Positions 38,446-49,146 of a stretch of 64,000 nucleotides of DNA are shown one piece after another; position 1 is the stretch's first letter; each line of letters starts with the position of its first letter. Origin of the DNA: Ceratothoa steindachneri (Eukaryota; Arthropoda; Malacostraca; Isopoda; Cymothoidae); NCBI GenBank assembly GCA_963969495.1, contig OZ018317.1, positions 221,890,235-221,954,234 of the forward strand, written 5' to 3'. Both the position numbers and the translations under genes were made by a program. The notes beneath the pieces are model-generated. The model had not been told where the DNA came from and did not search any database. It saw only the letters and a list, made by a program, of their open reading frames with translations.

Positions 38446-39790
38446 CAAGGAGTCCCAGAAAAAAGTTAACCGTACTTTGAATTAGTATAACTCAAAACTT
38501 ATTAGAGATTTTTTTAGTCTTGTAAAGAAAATCAAATTTAACTACTATTTATCTGTCGATTCTGGATATTTCATTAAATTCCATTCTACGATATTGATAC
38601 ACTAATGGGTTTAGTGGAGGCTATCAAAATTATGTTTGCGCAAGGAAGTAAAATAATGAAACTTCGTAGTTTAAAATCAACAAATATATTTAAATCCATT
38701 TTTAACAAAAACACTTCTTCATATAGGTAATACAAATTCATTTTCTAATTTTATAAGCACCGTTTCCTGCCACATGTCCTTCATTTCTTTCCAAGCACAG
38801 TTGCGCCTTTGATCGCATTGATTGAACAACTTTTAGGATTAACTTGTGATTTTCCTTAAGTCTATTAACTTCACGTTTGATACTATCTTTTAACTAGTTG
38901 ATGCTTTGTGGTGGAGTAGAATACACGTTATTCTTTATATATCTATAAGAAATAATCCCACGGTATTAAGTCAGGGAATCTTGGAGGCCATTCAATTGCA
39001 TGATTTAGCGCGACAATGTGATTGTCAAACGTTTCTCTTAGTTTTGTTCTTACAGCAAGCTGTCTATGAGCTGGTGCGCCGTCCTGAATCCACCCTTGTC
39101 TATTAAATTGATGGCCGTAAATCTGATGGAGTTCCGGGAAGATCCTTTCGTTGATTATACTCAGGTATGCAACACCATTCAAGTTATTCTCGTAATACAA
39201 TGGGCCGACAAGATAGCCATTCCCGTATATTCCGATCCACAGAGACACTTTCTGCTGACGAATACGTCTGTCAAAGTTGAAATTTGGGGGGTGGTTCAGC
39301 GGCGCATATGGCCGAATGTTATGGCTATTGGCCTTTCCATTCATGAAAAAAGCTGCCTCGTCACCAATCACAATGTTTTCCAAGAGACGACCAGATTTAT
39401 GGAGAAGACATTCGACAAATTGTCTACGACGAGGAAAATCAGTTTCAAAGAGGCTGGTGTCTTGCATGCATCTTAAAGGGATGCCATTTTAAGTCATGTT
39501 TAATTATGCGGTTAAATAATGACTTTGACAATTGTAACACATTCTTTCTGACTGATACATGTGGATTTTGAAGAAGTGTCATCTGAACATTTTCGATATT
39601 TTCTGTTGTTCTTATGGTTCTCATACGACACGAACGACCTTTATTTACATTTAAGCATGTTCCTTCATGTTGGTATTTACGAAAAAATTTCTAAATTATG
39701 GGCTAGCATGGTGGGTGCCTACCTGGAAAACGCTGTTCAAATGAATCTTGTACTTGTAAGCAGAATTTCTGTGATCTTAGTCGGCAATAA
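38446..39790 (-). pseudogene. Tc1/mariner-superfamily transposase relic
   Basis: The left end CAAGGAGTCCCAGAAAAAAG follows a TA at 38444-38445 and matches the GTCCCAGAA-style termini of this group. The minus strand shows VQMTLLQNPHVSVRKN and FNRIIKHDLKWHPFKM (DNA-binding part, ~39490-39600), IGDEAAFFMNGKANSHNIRP (first catalytic D), WIGIYGNGYLVGPLYYENNL, GWIQDGAPAHRQLAVR (second D), and WPPRFPDLIPWDYFL (third D) in a 174-codon open frame at 38943-39467, then YIKN.VYSTPP after a stop. The N-terminal end is cut at ~39765-39790 by the next unit, so the right TIR is lost. All three catalytic aspartates survive. Confidence 0.82.
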
Positions 39791-39794
39791 GATG

Positions 39795-41632
39795 TTCTAG
39801 GCAAAACTGGAAAGCACATGATGAGCGAGGAATTATTGATCTGGACACCCTGCCAGAATCCAATAGTGTCAGAGATACAGGCAAGAGCATTGAACTGATG
39901 GCGTTGGATGAGATCGTCCAGGAGATCATGAACTCTGAGGAACAAGTAGGTGTGGCTTATTCTGATTGCAATTCAAATAAGCAGGGCACTGGCTCTTTTT
40001 CCTTTCAGGGTATCACTGTCAATTGAACACACCGTGCCCTACCGACCCTGAGCATTGCTTCTGAGTCCAGGAATAACTTGGCTGCTCTCAGGGTTGCAGT
40101 TCATGTAATCCTGGAGGCGGCAAGTGGTGTCGCATCTAAAGCTCTGTTTGAGAAGATAGACTTTGTAATTACAGACCAGACACCTCACAATTTGAAAGTG
40201 GATGAGCTATTAGCAAAAGGTCTAGAGTTTGAACATATCCCAGATCACCTGCTCTGCAATGTACAGCCAACTCTAATGTTTAATTGAGTCATCACCAAAC
40301 AGTGGGCTGAAATCAAGAACACGCTGGGTAGAGACAAAATCTACTCAAACTTCCTCGTCAATAGAACAACAAACGCAACATGTGTGACTAAACAAGCCCT
40401 CGATTGTATGACTGGACTCTTCAACAAGACTTTGATCACAAGCCATGGAAGCATGCACATGAATTTGATATCTACATAGCACCTCAACCAAACAAGTCTG
40501 TTAGCCTCAAGCACGAGCGCTTTTATCGCCTGACACTGATCAGCGCCATCAGTCTCTACCATGTAGAAGATGTGGCATCCTTTCTGCAGAAATATGAACA
40601 TGTTAACAATCAGTTGGCTTGCATTGTGAGGTGCTTCTTCTTCGACTTCATCTAGTCGAGCTATACCTGTCTTTGACGACGTCAGCTGAAACAACCTAGA
40701 TCAAGATCATTCCATCATTTCAGCAGCTGTACCAGGAACTCATAGAGATAGATGTGGTCACCTTGCTATAGGTTCAGGAACTAGCCTTCAAGTTTATTTT
40801 TCAGGAAAGGTTATAACATACAAAGTATGATAAAGACGTCTGTGATTCCATACTCAAAGTAGCAACCTCATTCCAATCACAGGTCATTAAGCTTTTGAAG
40901 ATGATCCTTCCCAAGTTGACGACGGACTTTCAGAGGAAGAAGGGCGATATCTTTGCCTTTGGAAACTATGATGAGTCTACAGAGCATACTGTCACTCAGA
41001 TGGACCCAGAGAAGTTGGAGAAGGCACCAAATCACAACCTGAATGCAGAGCGCAGTGTTGGATTTGTTAACTTCGAGGTGTCTAGAAGAGGTTCCAAGCA
41101 ACTTGGCAGTGTATTAGTAGCACAGATCAAAGCCAAGTCGACCGAACTTATCGACAGAAGGCAATCAGGGTCATTCAGGGCCTATGGCAATGTGGTCAGG
41201 AAAGGAGAAAAACTACCAAAAATCATGCTGGCATGGAACACAAGGCAAGATGAAATAAAGAAACAAGGCCTGCGGGACAAAGAAATTGCCAATGTGGCAT
41301 TAGATCGGCAAAAAAACAAGGACTTGGACAAGCTGAAAAGAATGGGAGGACCATTCACCTCAGCTGCTGCAGTAGATGAGTATGTAGCAGACACTGACAA
41401 CAGCCAGTACACAAAGGTAGAACGCCTGTACCTGGAGGTTTGCTATGCTCGAGACACATCACTTTCCCTGCCGAAATCAAGCGACCTATTTCGCCTCATG
41501 AAAGACCACAATAAGCTTCCAACCAACACCTATGCGGTGAACCAAAAACTGTACCTGAAGAACATTACCATCAACGCAGAGGTGACACTGGGAGAATTTA
41601 ATGAGGCCATGGACACAATCCTACGTCATTGA
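39795..41632 (+). pseudogene. Decayed gene of unrecognised family
   Basis: I do not recognise the family. Four successive plus-strand frames form one protein: LIDLDTLPESNS...EQVGVAYSDCNSNKQGTGSF (~39830-39990), RALPTLSIASESRNNLAAL then LFEKIDFVITDQTPHNLKVD and HIPDHLLCNVQPTLMFN (40030-40287), DFDHKPWKHAHEFDIYIAPQ to NNQLACIVRCFF (40425-40640), and an open 245-codon C-terminal end (40895-41632) with MDPEKLEKAPNHNLNAERSV, VRKGEKLPKIMLAW, EVCYARDTSLSLPKSSDLFR. Scattered acidic residues in the first part (YSD, TDQ) could fit an RNase H-like fold, hence a transposase-derived protein, but that is speculation. No introns with clear splice sites were noted between blocks, so frameshifts and stops explain the breaks better. 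No TIRs found. Confidence 0.6.
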
Positions 41633-41639
41633 CTATCTG

Positions 41640-41970
41640 TTGACAGTGTTGTTAAACACTAACACACTCTGGACACTCAAATTTAACACTAGTATGGACG
41701 CACATTCTGGTCTTCCTGTGCTTTATGTTCATTATTATTTGTCTCAAGAAAATTTAATGTCAATAATATTGAGTTTCCTTACGGTATTCCTTGTCTTTGC
41801 AAATATTGCGAGGCGATTTTGAGTAAAAAAGTTTGTTTGGGAACTAAAAACATCAAGGCATATGTACAGGGGGGTTAGACATGATTAAACGGTTTATGAT
41901 TGGTATTTTCTCGTTAATACTGATCGCCTTCATATTCTAAGGGGGGTATATCAAAAGGTGGTACAAACAC
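41640..41970. other. Unassigned, 3' of the decayed gene
   Basis: AT-rich, with two G/C-run patches (~41870-41950). Nothing recognised. Confidence 0.45.
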
Positions 41971-41974
41971 CCCC

Positions 41975-42845
41975 CCTACTTTTATGTCTAAGGTAAGGGA
42001 TCAATTTTGTGGCTCTGGCCTGTTCCCTTTCAGGCCGTTTAATGTCCTTCCTCAGGGTTGAGGACCAGAATTGTACGGCGTATTCAAGGTATGACCGGAC
42101 TAGAGAGTTGTACAAGGCGAGAACAATCTGCTTATTTCGGAAGAGAAAATTCCTCTTTATGTACCCCAGCATTTGCTGGGCCCCCTTTTCCACCTGGAGA
42201 CACTGCCTGGAGAACTTTAGGTCACTACTGATTAGCACGCTTAAATCTTCCTTAAGGTCAGTGGTATCTAGCTGTTTGCCTAGCAAGGAGTAGTTTTCTA
42301 GAGGGTTAGCATGGCCGATGTGCATTAAATTGCACTTGTCAAGGTTAAATGGTATCTGCCACCTCTCGGACCACTCGCTTATCCTGAGAAGGCTATTTCG
42401 CAAGCGTTCCACTCCTCGCGAGCTCACACTACCTCCTAACTTGCTATCGTCGGCAAACTTGGGTATCGAACATAGTAGTCCTTCGTATATGTCATTGATG
42501 TAGACGATGAACAATAGAGGCCCGAACGATAAGCCCTGTGCCACCTCGTTACTGTCCGGCGCCCATTGCGAAGCTACGCCGTTGATCTTTACTCGTTGCC
42601 CACGTCCCGAGAGCTAGTTTTCTATCCATTCGGCTACCTTGCTGGTAATGCCAAGGGCGCGGACCTTATTTACCAATCTGCGGTGTGGTATCTTATTGAA
42701 GGCTTTTTGAAAGTCCAGGTATAAGATATCCACAGTTTGACTACGGTCATACCTGTGAGCAAGGGTTATAAGACCAATTATGATGTACATATGTTTGTTC
42801 AGATGTACGAGTATTTTGTTCTTTTTTGCCTTAAGTTGCATCGGA
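41975..42845 (-). pseudogene. CR1-like LINE reverse transcriptase fragment
   Basis: The minus strand gives RSQTVDILYLDFQKAFNKIP (~42690-42750), ALGITSKVAEWIEN, a stop, RGQRVKING (RT motif region), then an open frame LSFGPLLFIVYINDIY, PKFADDSKLGG (~42440-42475, FADD box intact), WSERWQIPFNLDKCNLMHIG, YNSLVRSYLEYAVQFWS and RATKLIPYLRHKS (~41985). Similarity stops there, so the C-terminal end and 3' UTR are gone. It is a relative of, but not the same family as, the LINE at 58.8-63.8 kb. Confidence 0.8.
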
Positions 42846-42979
42846 GAGTTTTTGTCAGTTGTAGATTCAGAATTTGTAAGTTGGATTGTATGCGCATGTT
42901 ATCTGTTAGATTGCGTTATTTTCTGACTTAGCTGACTTTATATTTTATATGTAAGCACGAAAGGAAAAGTATATAGTTA

Positions 42980-43345
42980 ATGTATAATTCCAACTATGAC
43001 TTCTGAAGTAGAAACTTGAAACCTGACCAAAAAATTTACAATAAAACTTAGAAGAACACAAAGAACTCATGAACGCATTATGATAGGTATAATTAGGCGT
43101 GAGAGAAAATAAGCCATCTGGATATGTGAACAAATCAAATTTCAGGAAATTGTGGAAGCTATAATAAACCTTGATCGGAGCTTAGCAGGCTATGTGACAA
43201 GCTGACAAGACGATAGATGGAGGATAAAAATTATCGATTGGACTCCATTTGATAAAAGACGACCAAAAAGTATATTAAAAACAGGATGGAGAGATGATTT
43301 TCAAAAATGTCCTAAAAATTGGAAACAAATTACACAAACTTAACA
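42980..43345 (+). pseudogene. RTE-type LINE C-terminal fragment
   Basis: Plus-strand pieces read LRRTQRTHERIMIGIIRRER (~43045-43105), then DDRWRIKIIDWTPFDKRRPK and GWRDDFQKCPKNWKQI (~43210-43335). These match the end of RTE-clade polyproteins (family: R.TQRAMER.MLGI..., W..RTD.RW, GRP..RW.DD). Stops interrupt it. It may be the other end of the type of element found at 16-560, but not of that copy. Confidence 0.7.
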
Positions 43346-43349
43346 AAAA

Positions 43350-43593
43350 TTCAGAAAGATGAGAAAAAGCTTTTCTCAACATTGGGAAGCAAAATTCCAA
43401 ATAGTTTTACTTTTGTCAAAGAAATACTAAAGTTTCAGGATCTTTCGTGCTCCTTTATGAGTAGTTTTGATGTTTCCTAACTTTTTACCAATATTCCACT
43501 AACCTAAACAACCAATCTCATTGTCAAACACGCCTTTCCCCAACCCAAATCTAATTTTAATGCATTTACTCAGTTAGCCGTTAAAAACAATTA
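43350..43593 (+). pseudogene. Penelope-like RT, part 1 (before the mariner insertion)
   Basis: The frame reads SFTFVKEILKFQDLSC, then MSSFDVS, a stop, LFTNIPLT (43456-43510), and NAFTQLAVKNN up to the insertion. MSSFDV.SLFTNIPL is RT motif A of Penelope-like elements, with the catalytic aspartate present. The reading frame continues at 44892 without loss of a base once the mariner and one TA are ignored. Confidence 0.82.
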
Positions 43594-44890
43594 CCAGGGG
43601 TGATCAGAAACTAATGACAGTCGGACTCGTGGTAGAAAGACCATGGAGTGATGGGAAGGAGGGAAGCGCGGGGAGGGCGGGGGATAGAGTCTTGCCTGTT
43701 GTGACGTGTTTGAGCTTGTGGCAGCTTAGGTGGGTTACATTTTCTCGTAGCGCTATGCGATTGCGTCATTGTTGGTTTCGCCCTCTAACCGGAAACATGG
43801 ATTTCTCGAAAAAGGTTACAGCTTCTACACGCTCAGTAGGTGGAAACTCAGGGAAAAAACAACGGAGATCAGAGGGGAATTATTGTAAGTTTTCCCGAGC
43901 CTACTCAATCACTGGAAACTGTTTACCGGTAGATTCAAGCTTTTGCAGCCGGAAAAACTCAGCTGGAAGATAATCATCGGTCTGGACGATCCCGGCCATC
44001 CGTGGCCGAAGCAACAACGGTCCGTGCCAGGGCCATCATTGACGAATATCCAACTGTTACTCTTCGATTCTTATCTTTGGAGCTTGGTGTTAGTTATGGA
44101 AGTGCACATGACATCGTTCATGAAAATTTAGGACTGAGGAAGAACTGTGTTCAATGGATACCCCATTTGCTAACAGAAGAGCGAACGGGTGCGGATTTGT
44201 CATCGCTAGCTGGCTAAATTCGAACCAAATGGTCCGAAACGGTTCTCAGATGTTGCTACTGGAGATGAGTGTTAGATTTCTTTCTTCGCCAACAGAGACA
44301 AGCAATTCAACACGGTTTGGTCGAGAGGTGAATAACCTCAACGTCAGATTTTGAAGGAAGCATTTCGTGGCAGGAAGCGCCTTTTCATCATTTTCTTCAA
44401 TTCTTAAGGACTAATGTGTGTGAATATGGGGCCTCAACAGTCTAGTATCATAGCCAAGTACTATACTTACCAAGTCCTGGAACATCAAGCCAAGTCCACA
44501 CCAACCCGCCGCCGATCACGCCTTTTGCTGCACCCCACAAAGCGCACCTAACTCTGCAATTGCTAGAGCAGCAGGGGATCACACTTGCCCGCCCACCTTA
44601 CTCACCTGATCTTGCTCCCTGTGATTTTTTGTTTCTTCCAAAGATTAAGAGTGCGATTTCAGAGAAGCAATTTCTTCGTATTCAAGACCTGACACGAACA
44701 GTCAATTCAGTGCTACGAGGTATGACAGCTTCTGAGTACTGTGACTGCTTCCTGAAGTGGCGAAGGAGGATGCAACACTGCATAAAAGCAGGAGGGGAGT
44801 AATTTGAAGGAATGTAGACTACTGTTTGGATATACCTCTGTTCTACCAAAATATAAGATCTTACTGTCATTACTTTCTGATCCCCCCTCG
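43594..44890 (+). mobile_element. Mariner copy D (1297 bp), full length but broken
   Basis: TIRs CAGGGGTGATCAGAAACTAA and, reversed, CGAGGGGGATCAGAAAGTAA flank the element, with TA at 43592-43593 and 44891-44892. The length is that of a whole mariner. Coding pieces: MDFSKKVTASTRSVGG-like start, TVRARAIIDEYPTVTLRFLS and LGVSYGSAHDIVHENLGLRK (second DNA-binding motif, ~44010-44150), then after damage LEQQGITLARPPYSPDLAPC DFLFLPKIKSA (third catalytic D, ~44560-44660) and MQHCIKAGGE at the end. The first two catalytic sites fall in a damaged stretch. It belongs to a different mariner family from copies A-C. Confidence 0.88.
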
Positions 44891-45500
44891 TATTTTACTT
44901 GTAATCACGAAACTTATTGTCAAATAGATGGGGTGGGCATAGGCAGTCCTTTGGGTTCTGTCTTTGCTGATATTTTCTTGTCCTGGTGTAAAGAACAATT
45001 ATATTCAACCAAGAACTGGGAAGCATTAGACTCATACTATACTGCCGCTTTGACGATGGCTCATACCTCCTGTTTCATTCCGAGGACTCGTGTGATAGAT
45101 TCCTGCAATAAGCCAACCTCATACTTTCCAATATCAAATTTACTTGCGAAAAGGAGCTCAATGGTTCCTTCTTATTTTGGGATATTCACATTTCCCATTC
45201 TTCAACAGGACTTTTAAATAAAGCTTTTCGCAAGCCAACCTTTAGTAGTCAAGGCTTCAACTTCTTCAAATTTTCTTTAGATTTTTCGTATAAAATCAGT
45301 GTCATAAACCACAAATATTCCATGCATACAATACTTGTTCATCCTACACTGGATTTGATAAAGAAGTTGAATTTTTGTGTGGATACTTCAAAAGAAACGG
45401 GGTTTCCTCTGTCTCTGGTCGAGGAAACTACGGCAATTTTTTTTTAACAGTAGAATCACTCCGAAAGAGAGAACCGCATTTTTTCGTGAAGAATTGGCAA
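44891..45500 (+). pseudogene. Penelope-like RT, part 2 (after the mariner insertion)
   Basis: It begins YFTCNHETYCQIDG then GIGSPLGSVFADIFLS (motif B, ~44930-44985). A frame change brings YCRFDDGSYLLFHSEDS (motif C region, ~45035-45085; the family has RYVDD, so Y/V are changed but DD is kept), then LFWDIHISHSSTGLLNKAFR and KPTFSSQGFNF (~45170-45260), and KLNFCVDT and GFPLSLVEETTAIFF (~45370-45440). No GIY-YIG domain follows; the hAT relic comes next. Confidence 0.8.
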
Positions 45501-45599
45501 GAAAAGAAGACCTTTTTTCAAGTCTCCAAGCAGGACCTTTGAAAAGGTTGGAAGTCGTCTCGGCTAATAAAGATATGCCACTTGCAAGTATTTTTTTCC

Positions 45600-47563
45600 T
45601 ACCTTTCGCTTTCTGAAAAGAAAGTCTTTGAAAAGGTTAAAAAGCCAAGAGTTCCCCTGTAAGTTTGCTGAGGAAGGGTTTGGTAATTGGAAGAATGATT
45701 GATAGACACGAAGAAAGTACTGTGCACAAGAAATCTATTGTTGCCTTGTTAGCTCGGAAGAAGAAGGGTGAACGTGTGATTCTGTACTTGTAAAACAGAT
45801 GGAAAATGAACAACAATACTTGCAGAAAGTGCTTGAGCGTGTAGTGGAAGTTAGAAAGTTTTTAGCGGAACGAGGTCTCCCTTTCCATAGAAGTGATGAA
45901 ACTGTTGGCTCTTCAAAGAATGCTAGTCACCATGGACTATTAGAACTGCTGGCCAAGTTTAAACCACATAAATGCCCGTGGGAACAAAGGAAAAGGTCAC
46001 ACTTCATATCTGTCCAAAGATGTGTGTAAAGAGTTTATTAAGTCTGATCAGGGCGAGGATGATTAACCAAATAATCATTGAAATTAAAAAGTCCAAATAT
46101 TATTCAGTTTCACTGGATTCAACATCAGATTTAGCACAAATTGACCAACTTACTTTGATTGTGCGATAGGTGTTGCCTTCTAGACCTGTAGAAAGATTTA
46201 TAAATTTTTAGAGATTTTGGAAGGGCATAAGTTCTTCAAAACTTGGATTTCTTTAAGAAGGGGAAATCAACATCAAAGATTGTAGAGGCCAGAGTTATGA
46301 CAATGCTGGTAACATGAGTGCAAAATACAATGGACTACAGGCCATCATCAAAGAGAAGTGTAATTTTGCGGATTATATTCCATGTTTTGCGCATTCCCTC
46401 AACTTGATAGGAAAATGTGCTGCAGAATGTTTCCCAGGAGCCGTCAATTTCTTTGCCCTTGTTGAAAATATATACACATTCTTTTCTGCTTCTACTTATC
46501 GATTGGGACTCCTCGCAAAGGTATTGTCAAATAGTAAATCTCCCCTTCCTCTGTCTAAAAGAATGTCTGATACTAGATGGTCTGCTTGAGCAGATGCGAC
46601 TTCAGCCCTCCATAAAGGGTATTCTATTATCATGAATGTGTTGGAAGACATTGCTGAGGATACTGATGTCAAGCCTGAATGCAGACAACAGGATAAAGGA
46701 CTTTTGGTAACAATGAAAACATTGTAGACAGGACTTATGTTCATACTGTGGGATCAGATTCTGCAAAGATTTTAGAAAACCAGTGTTTCATTGTAATCAT
46801 CAGATCAAGACACCTAATTCTGCTTGTGCGTTGTACAAATCTATGCAATATTATGTTGAAGCTTTTCGACTAATTTTCATATCTATTGAAGATAAGGCCA
46901 AAATTCTTGCTGATTGCCAGAAATACCGCAAGGATGTTTCACGACAAAGACGACGGAATCGCAAATATGACCACTACCATGGTTCTACCTCAGATGATGG
47001 CAGCATAAAATCCATCCAACTATCTGAATCATTCGGAATTGGAACTTTTCTGGTTATTGTGGACAGTTTGTTTGCAGCTCTCTCAAAGGGCAGATGGCAT
47101 ATATAAAGTTGAAAGGTATGTTTGGGTTCTTCGAAAGCTGCCAAAGTTTTGTTGCTGGTGCACCAAAACTGATTCACGCTACTCGGAAGATTTAGAAAAG
47201 GAGTTAGAAGAGAAATTAATCCTGTTTAGTAAACCTTTGAAAACTGACCTAGCTGATATTATTGCTGGATCCCAACAAGACCTTTACGAACTGATATTGT
47301 ATCGTCTGATAGTTGATAATTCTTTTGCTAATGTCGAGATCATATTGAAGATTTATTTAACTCTAATGGGTACCAACTGCAGTGGTGAACGCTCCTTTTT
47401 AAGATCAAATAGAATCAAGAACGAAGTAATAGTCAGTATGGGTCAAACAAGATTACACCATCTCTCTCTAAAGAGTTTTGAGCACGAGTTACTGAGGGAA
47501 ATTAACACGTCAAGGATGATTGATGAGTTTTTTGTTGCCAAGTCTCGTAAGTGCTTTATGTGA
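45600..47563 (+). pseudogene. hAT transposase, ZMYM1-like, broken
   Basis: An N-terminal piece GFGNWKND (~45676-45700) fits the TTF-type zinc finger end. From 45799 MENEQQYLQKVLERVVEVRK is followed by FLAERGLPFHRSDETVGSSK and LLELLAKFKP. After a shift, LSKDVCKEFIK, YYSVSLDSTSDLAQIDQLTL (~46096-46160, catalytic region), NMSAKYNGLQAIIKEKCNFADYIPCFAHS with LNLIGKCAAECFPGAVNFFA (46314-46460), RMSDTRWSA, and the dimerisation domain (VDNSFANVEIILKIYLTLMG to SGERSFLRSNRIKNEVI, 47300-47430) ending at 47563. Frameshifts and stops break it. Mariner B starts 8 bp past the stop. Confidence 0.82.
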
Positions 47564-47571
47564 GCCACGTA

Positions 47572-48502
47572 TGAGGGGAGGTCAATAAGTTTTGCGAATC
47601 GGTAGGGCAAACAGAGGAAGGGGGATGGCTGTTTATGGGGGTGTTATGACAGGTTATGACAAGTCAGGACCTGCAGCCACATGCTCTTGCCTCGTCTATT
47701 TAACAAGCAGTAGCTGATCGCAGATCGTCAGTCACAATTTTTTCAACAATGGAGAAGGTTGAGCACCGCGCACTGATCAAATTTTTGACCGAGGAAGGCA
47801 AGAATGCAAAAGAGATCCATGAACACATGGTTGCAGTGTATACCAACACTGCCCCTTTCTATGCAACCATTGCTCGGTGGAATAGGGAGTTCCGCCATGG
47901 TCGTGAGTCCCTTAAAGATGACCCCCGTCCAGGACGCCCGTCCGACGTGACCAACAAGGACAATGTGGCCCGTGTGGAGAGGATGATCCTCGAAAATCGA
48001 CGGGTGAAGGTCGAAGAAATAGAGCGAGAACTTAGAATATCACATGTAAGTGTTATCAACATCTTTCACGACAATTTGGCCATAACCAAGGTCTCTCCCC
48101 GTTTGGTCCTTAGAAACCTCACGCCCCATGATCGACTTAAATGTCGTCAAAGTCCACAAGGCCAGAGTTGCACAAGCTGCCTTGCGCGAGTGCGGATTTA
48201 AGGAGCCCAACCATCTCCTCTACAGTCCAGATCTGGCCCCTAGCGACTACTTTCTATTCCGCCAGCTCAAGGCTGCACTGCGTGGACGCCGGTTTGGGGA
48301 CGATGAAGATGTCCAGCTCGCCGTCCAGGAGTGGATTGAACAGCAGTCGGGAGATTTCTGGTTGTCGGGAATTCGTAGCCTCAGGGACAAGTGGCGCAAG
48401 TGCATTGAAGTCGATGGTAGTTGTATTGAAAAATAATAAAACACTTTTCCTCATATCTCGTTTCCTTATATCCGAATTGCAAAAATTATTGACCGCCCCT
48501 CG
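47572..48502 (+). mobile_element. Mariner deletion derivative, copy B (931 bp)
   Basis: TIRs TGAGGGGAGGTCAATAAG and, reversed, CGAGGGGCGGTCAATAAT are bordered by TA at 47570-47571 and 48503-48504. The N-terminal frame from ATG 47749 is open for ~125 codons: VEHRALIKFLTEEGKNAKEI, ATIARWNREFRHG, DPRPGRPSDVTNKDN, RRVKVEEIERELRISHVSV, NLTPHDR. It then joins the C-terminal part in another frame (VHKARVAQAALRECGF, YSPDLAPSDYFLF, WRKCIEVDGSCIEK). The first two catalytic aspartates are deleted. DNA-binding domains are intact, so a product might still bind TIRs; that is inference. It is the best-preserved copy. Confidence 0.93.
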
Positions 48503-48742
48503 TAACTAGTTTGTGTGCACTCAGTTCAGCAAATGGTTCCAAGATTCTTCAAGGCAGCACAAATAGTCTACTGGCTGAGCTACTGGTATGCACCGTGTTG
48601 CTCTTTAAAAAAGAATAAAAAGTGTACAAAATAAGCCCCTCCTTCTTTTTCAGTTGAGTCCTCCCAGCCATACCAGCAGTTCTTTTAAATTTCTCAGATA
48701 ATTTTTTCCCTCTCTGCAGAGAAAAATGGTGGTGGGGGAGAT

Positions 48743-48746
<4 letters not shown>
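48503..48746. other. Short spacer, no gene
   Basis: Possibly the 3' non-coding part of the ZMYM1-like hAT element. Nothing else seen. Confidence 0.4.

Positions 48747-48829
<83 letters not shown>
48747..48829. repeat. (TA)n array, left of the palindrome
   Basis: TA repeat of ~83 bases. Confidence 0.97.
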
Positions 48830-48832
<3 letters not shown>

Positions 48833-48972
48833 TATGTACCACGGAAGGAAACTCAATAAAAGGCAGATTGGAGTTAGTACTTTCGTCTATTCGACATTTT
48901 CAAACTGAATAGACGAAAGTACTAACTCCAATCTGCCTTTTATTCAGTTTCCTTCCGTGGTACATATTCATA
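48827..48972. repeat. Palindrome: 66-bp arms, 14-base loop
   Basis: Arms 48827-48892 and 48907-48972 are reverse complements with one mismatch (ACTCAATA against TATTCAGT). Each arm contains GACGAAAGTACTAACTCC on one strand and ends at TATTCATA beside TA-rich sequence. The module resembles the single one at 24948-25032. An RNA or single strand here would form a very stable hairpin. Confidence 0.95.
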
Positions 48973-49008
48973 TTTATAGTTATCACGTGCTAACTTTCGT
49001 GAAATTTC

Positions 49009-49010
<2 letters not shown>

Positions 49011-49072
<62 letters not shown>
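49011..49072. repeat. (TA)n array, right of the palindrome
   Basis: TA repeat of ~62 bases. Confidence 0.97.
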
Positions 49073-49078
<6 letters not shown>

Positions 49079-49087
49079 TACATATAC

Positions 49088-49146
49088 TGGTGGGGGACCC
49101 GCTGTTACTTGTGCTACGGGCCCCGCAGCTCCTTAAGCCGGCCCTG
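49088..49146. mobile_element. hAT-style terminus (candidate 3' end of the ZMYM1-like element)
   Basis: Reversed, it begins CAGGGCCGGCTTAAGGAGC and has GGGGCCCGTAG nearby, the terminal style of hAT elements with ZMYM1-like transposase. It lies ~1.6 kb past the transposase on the expected side. The opposite terminus was not found, so the link is inference. Confidence 0.4.
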
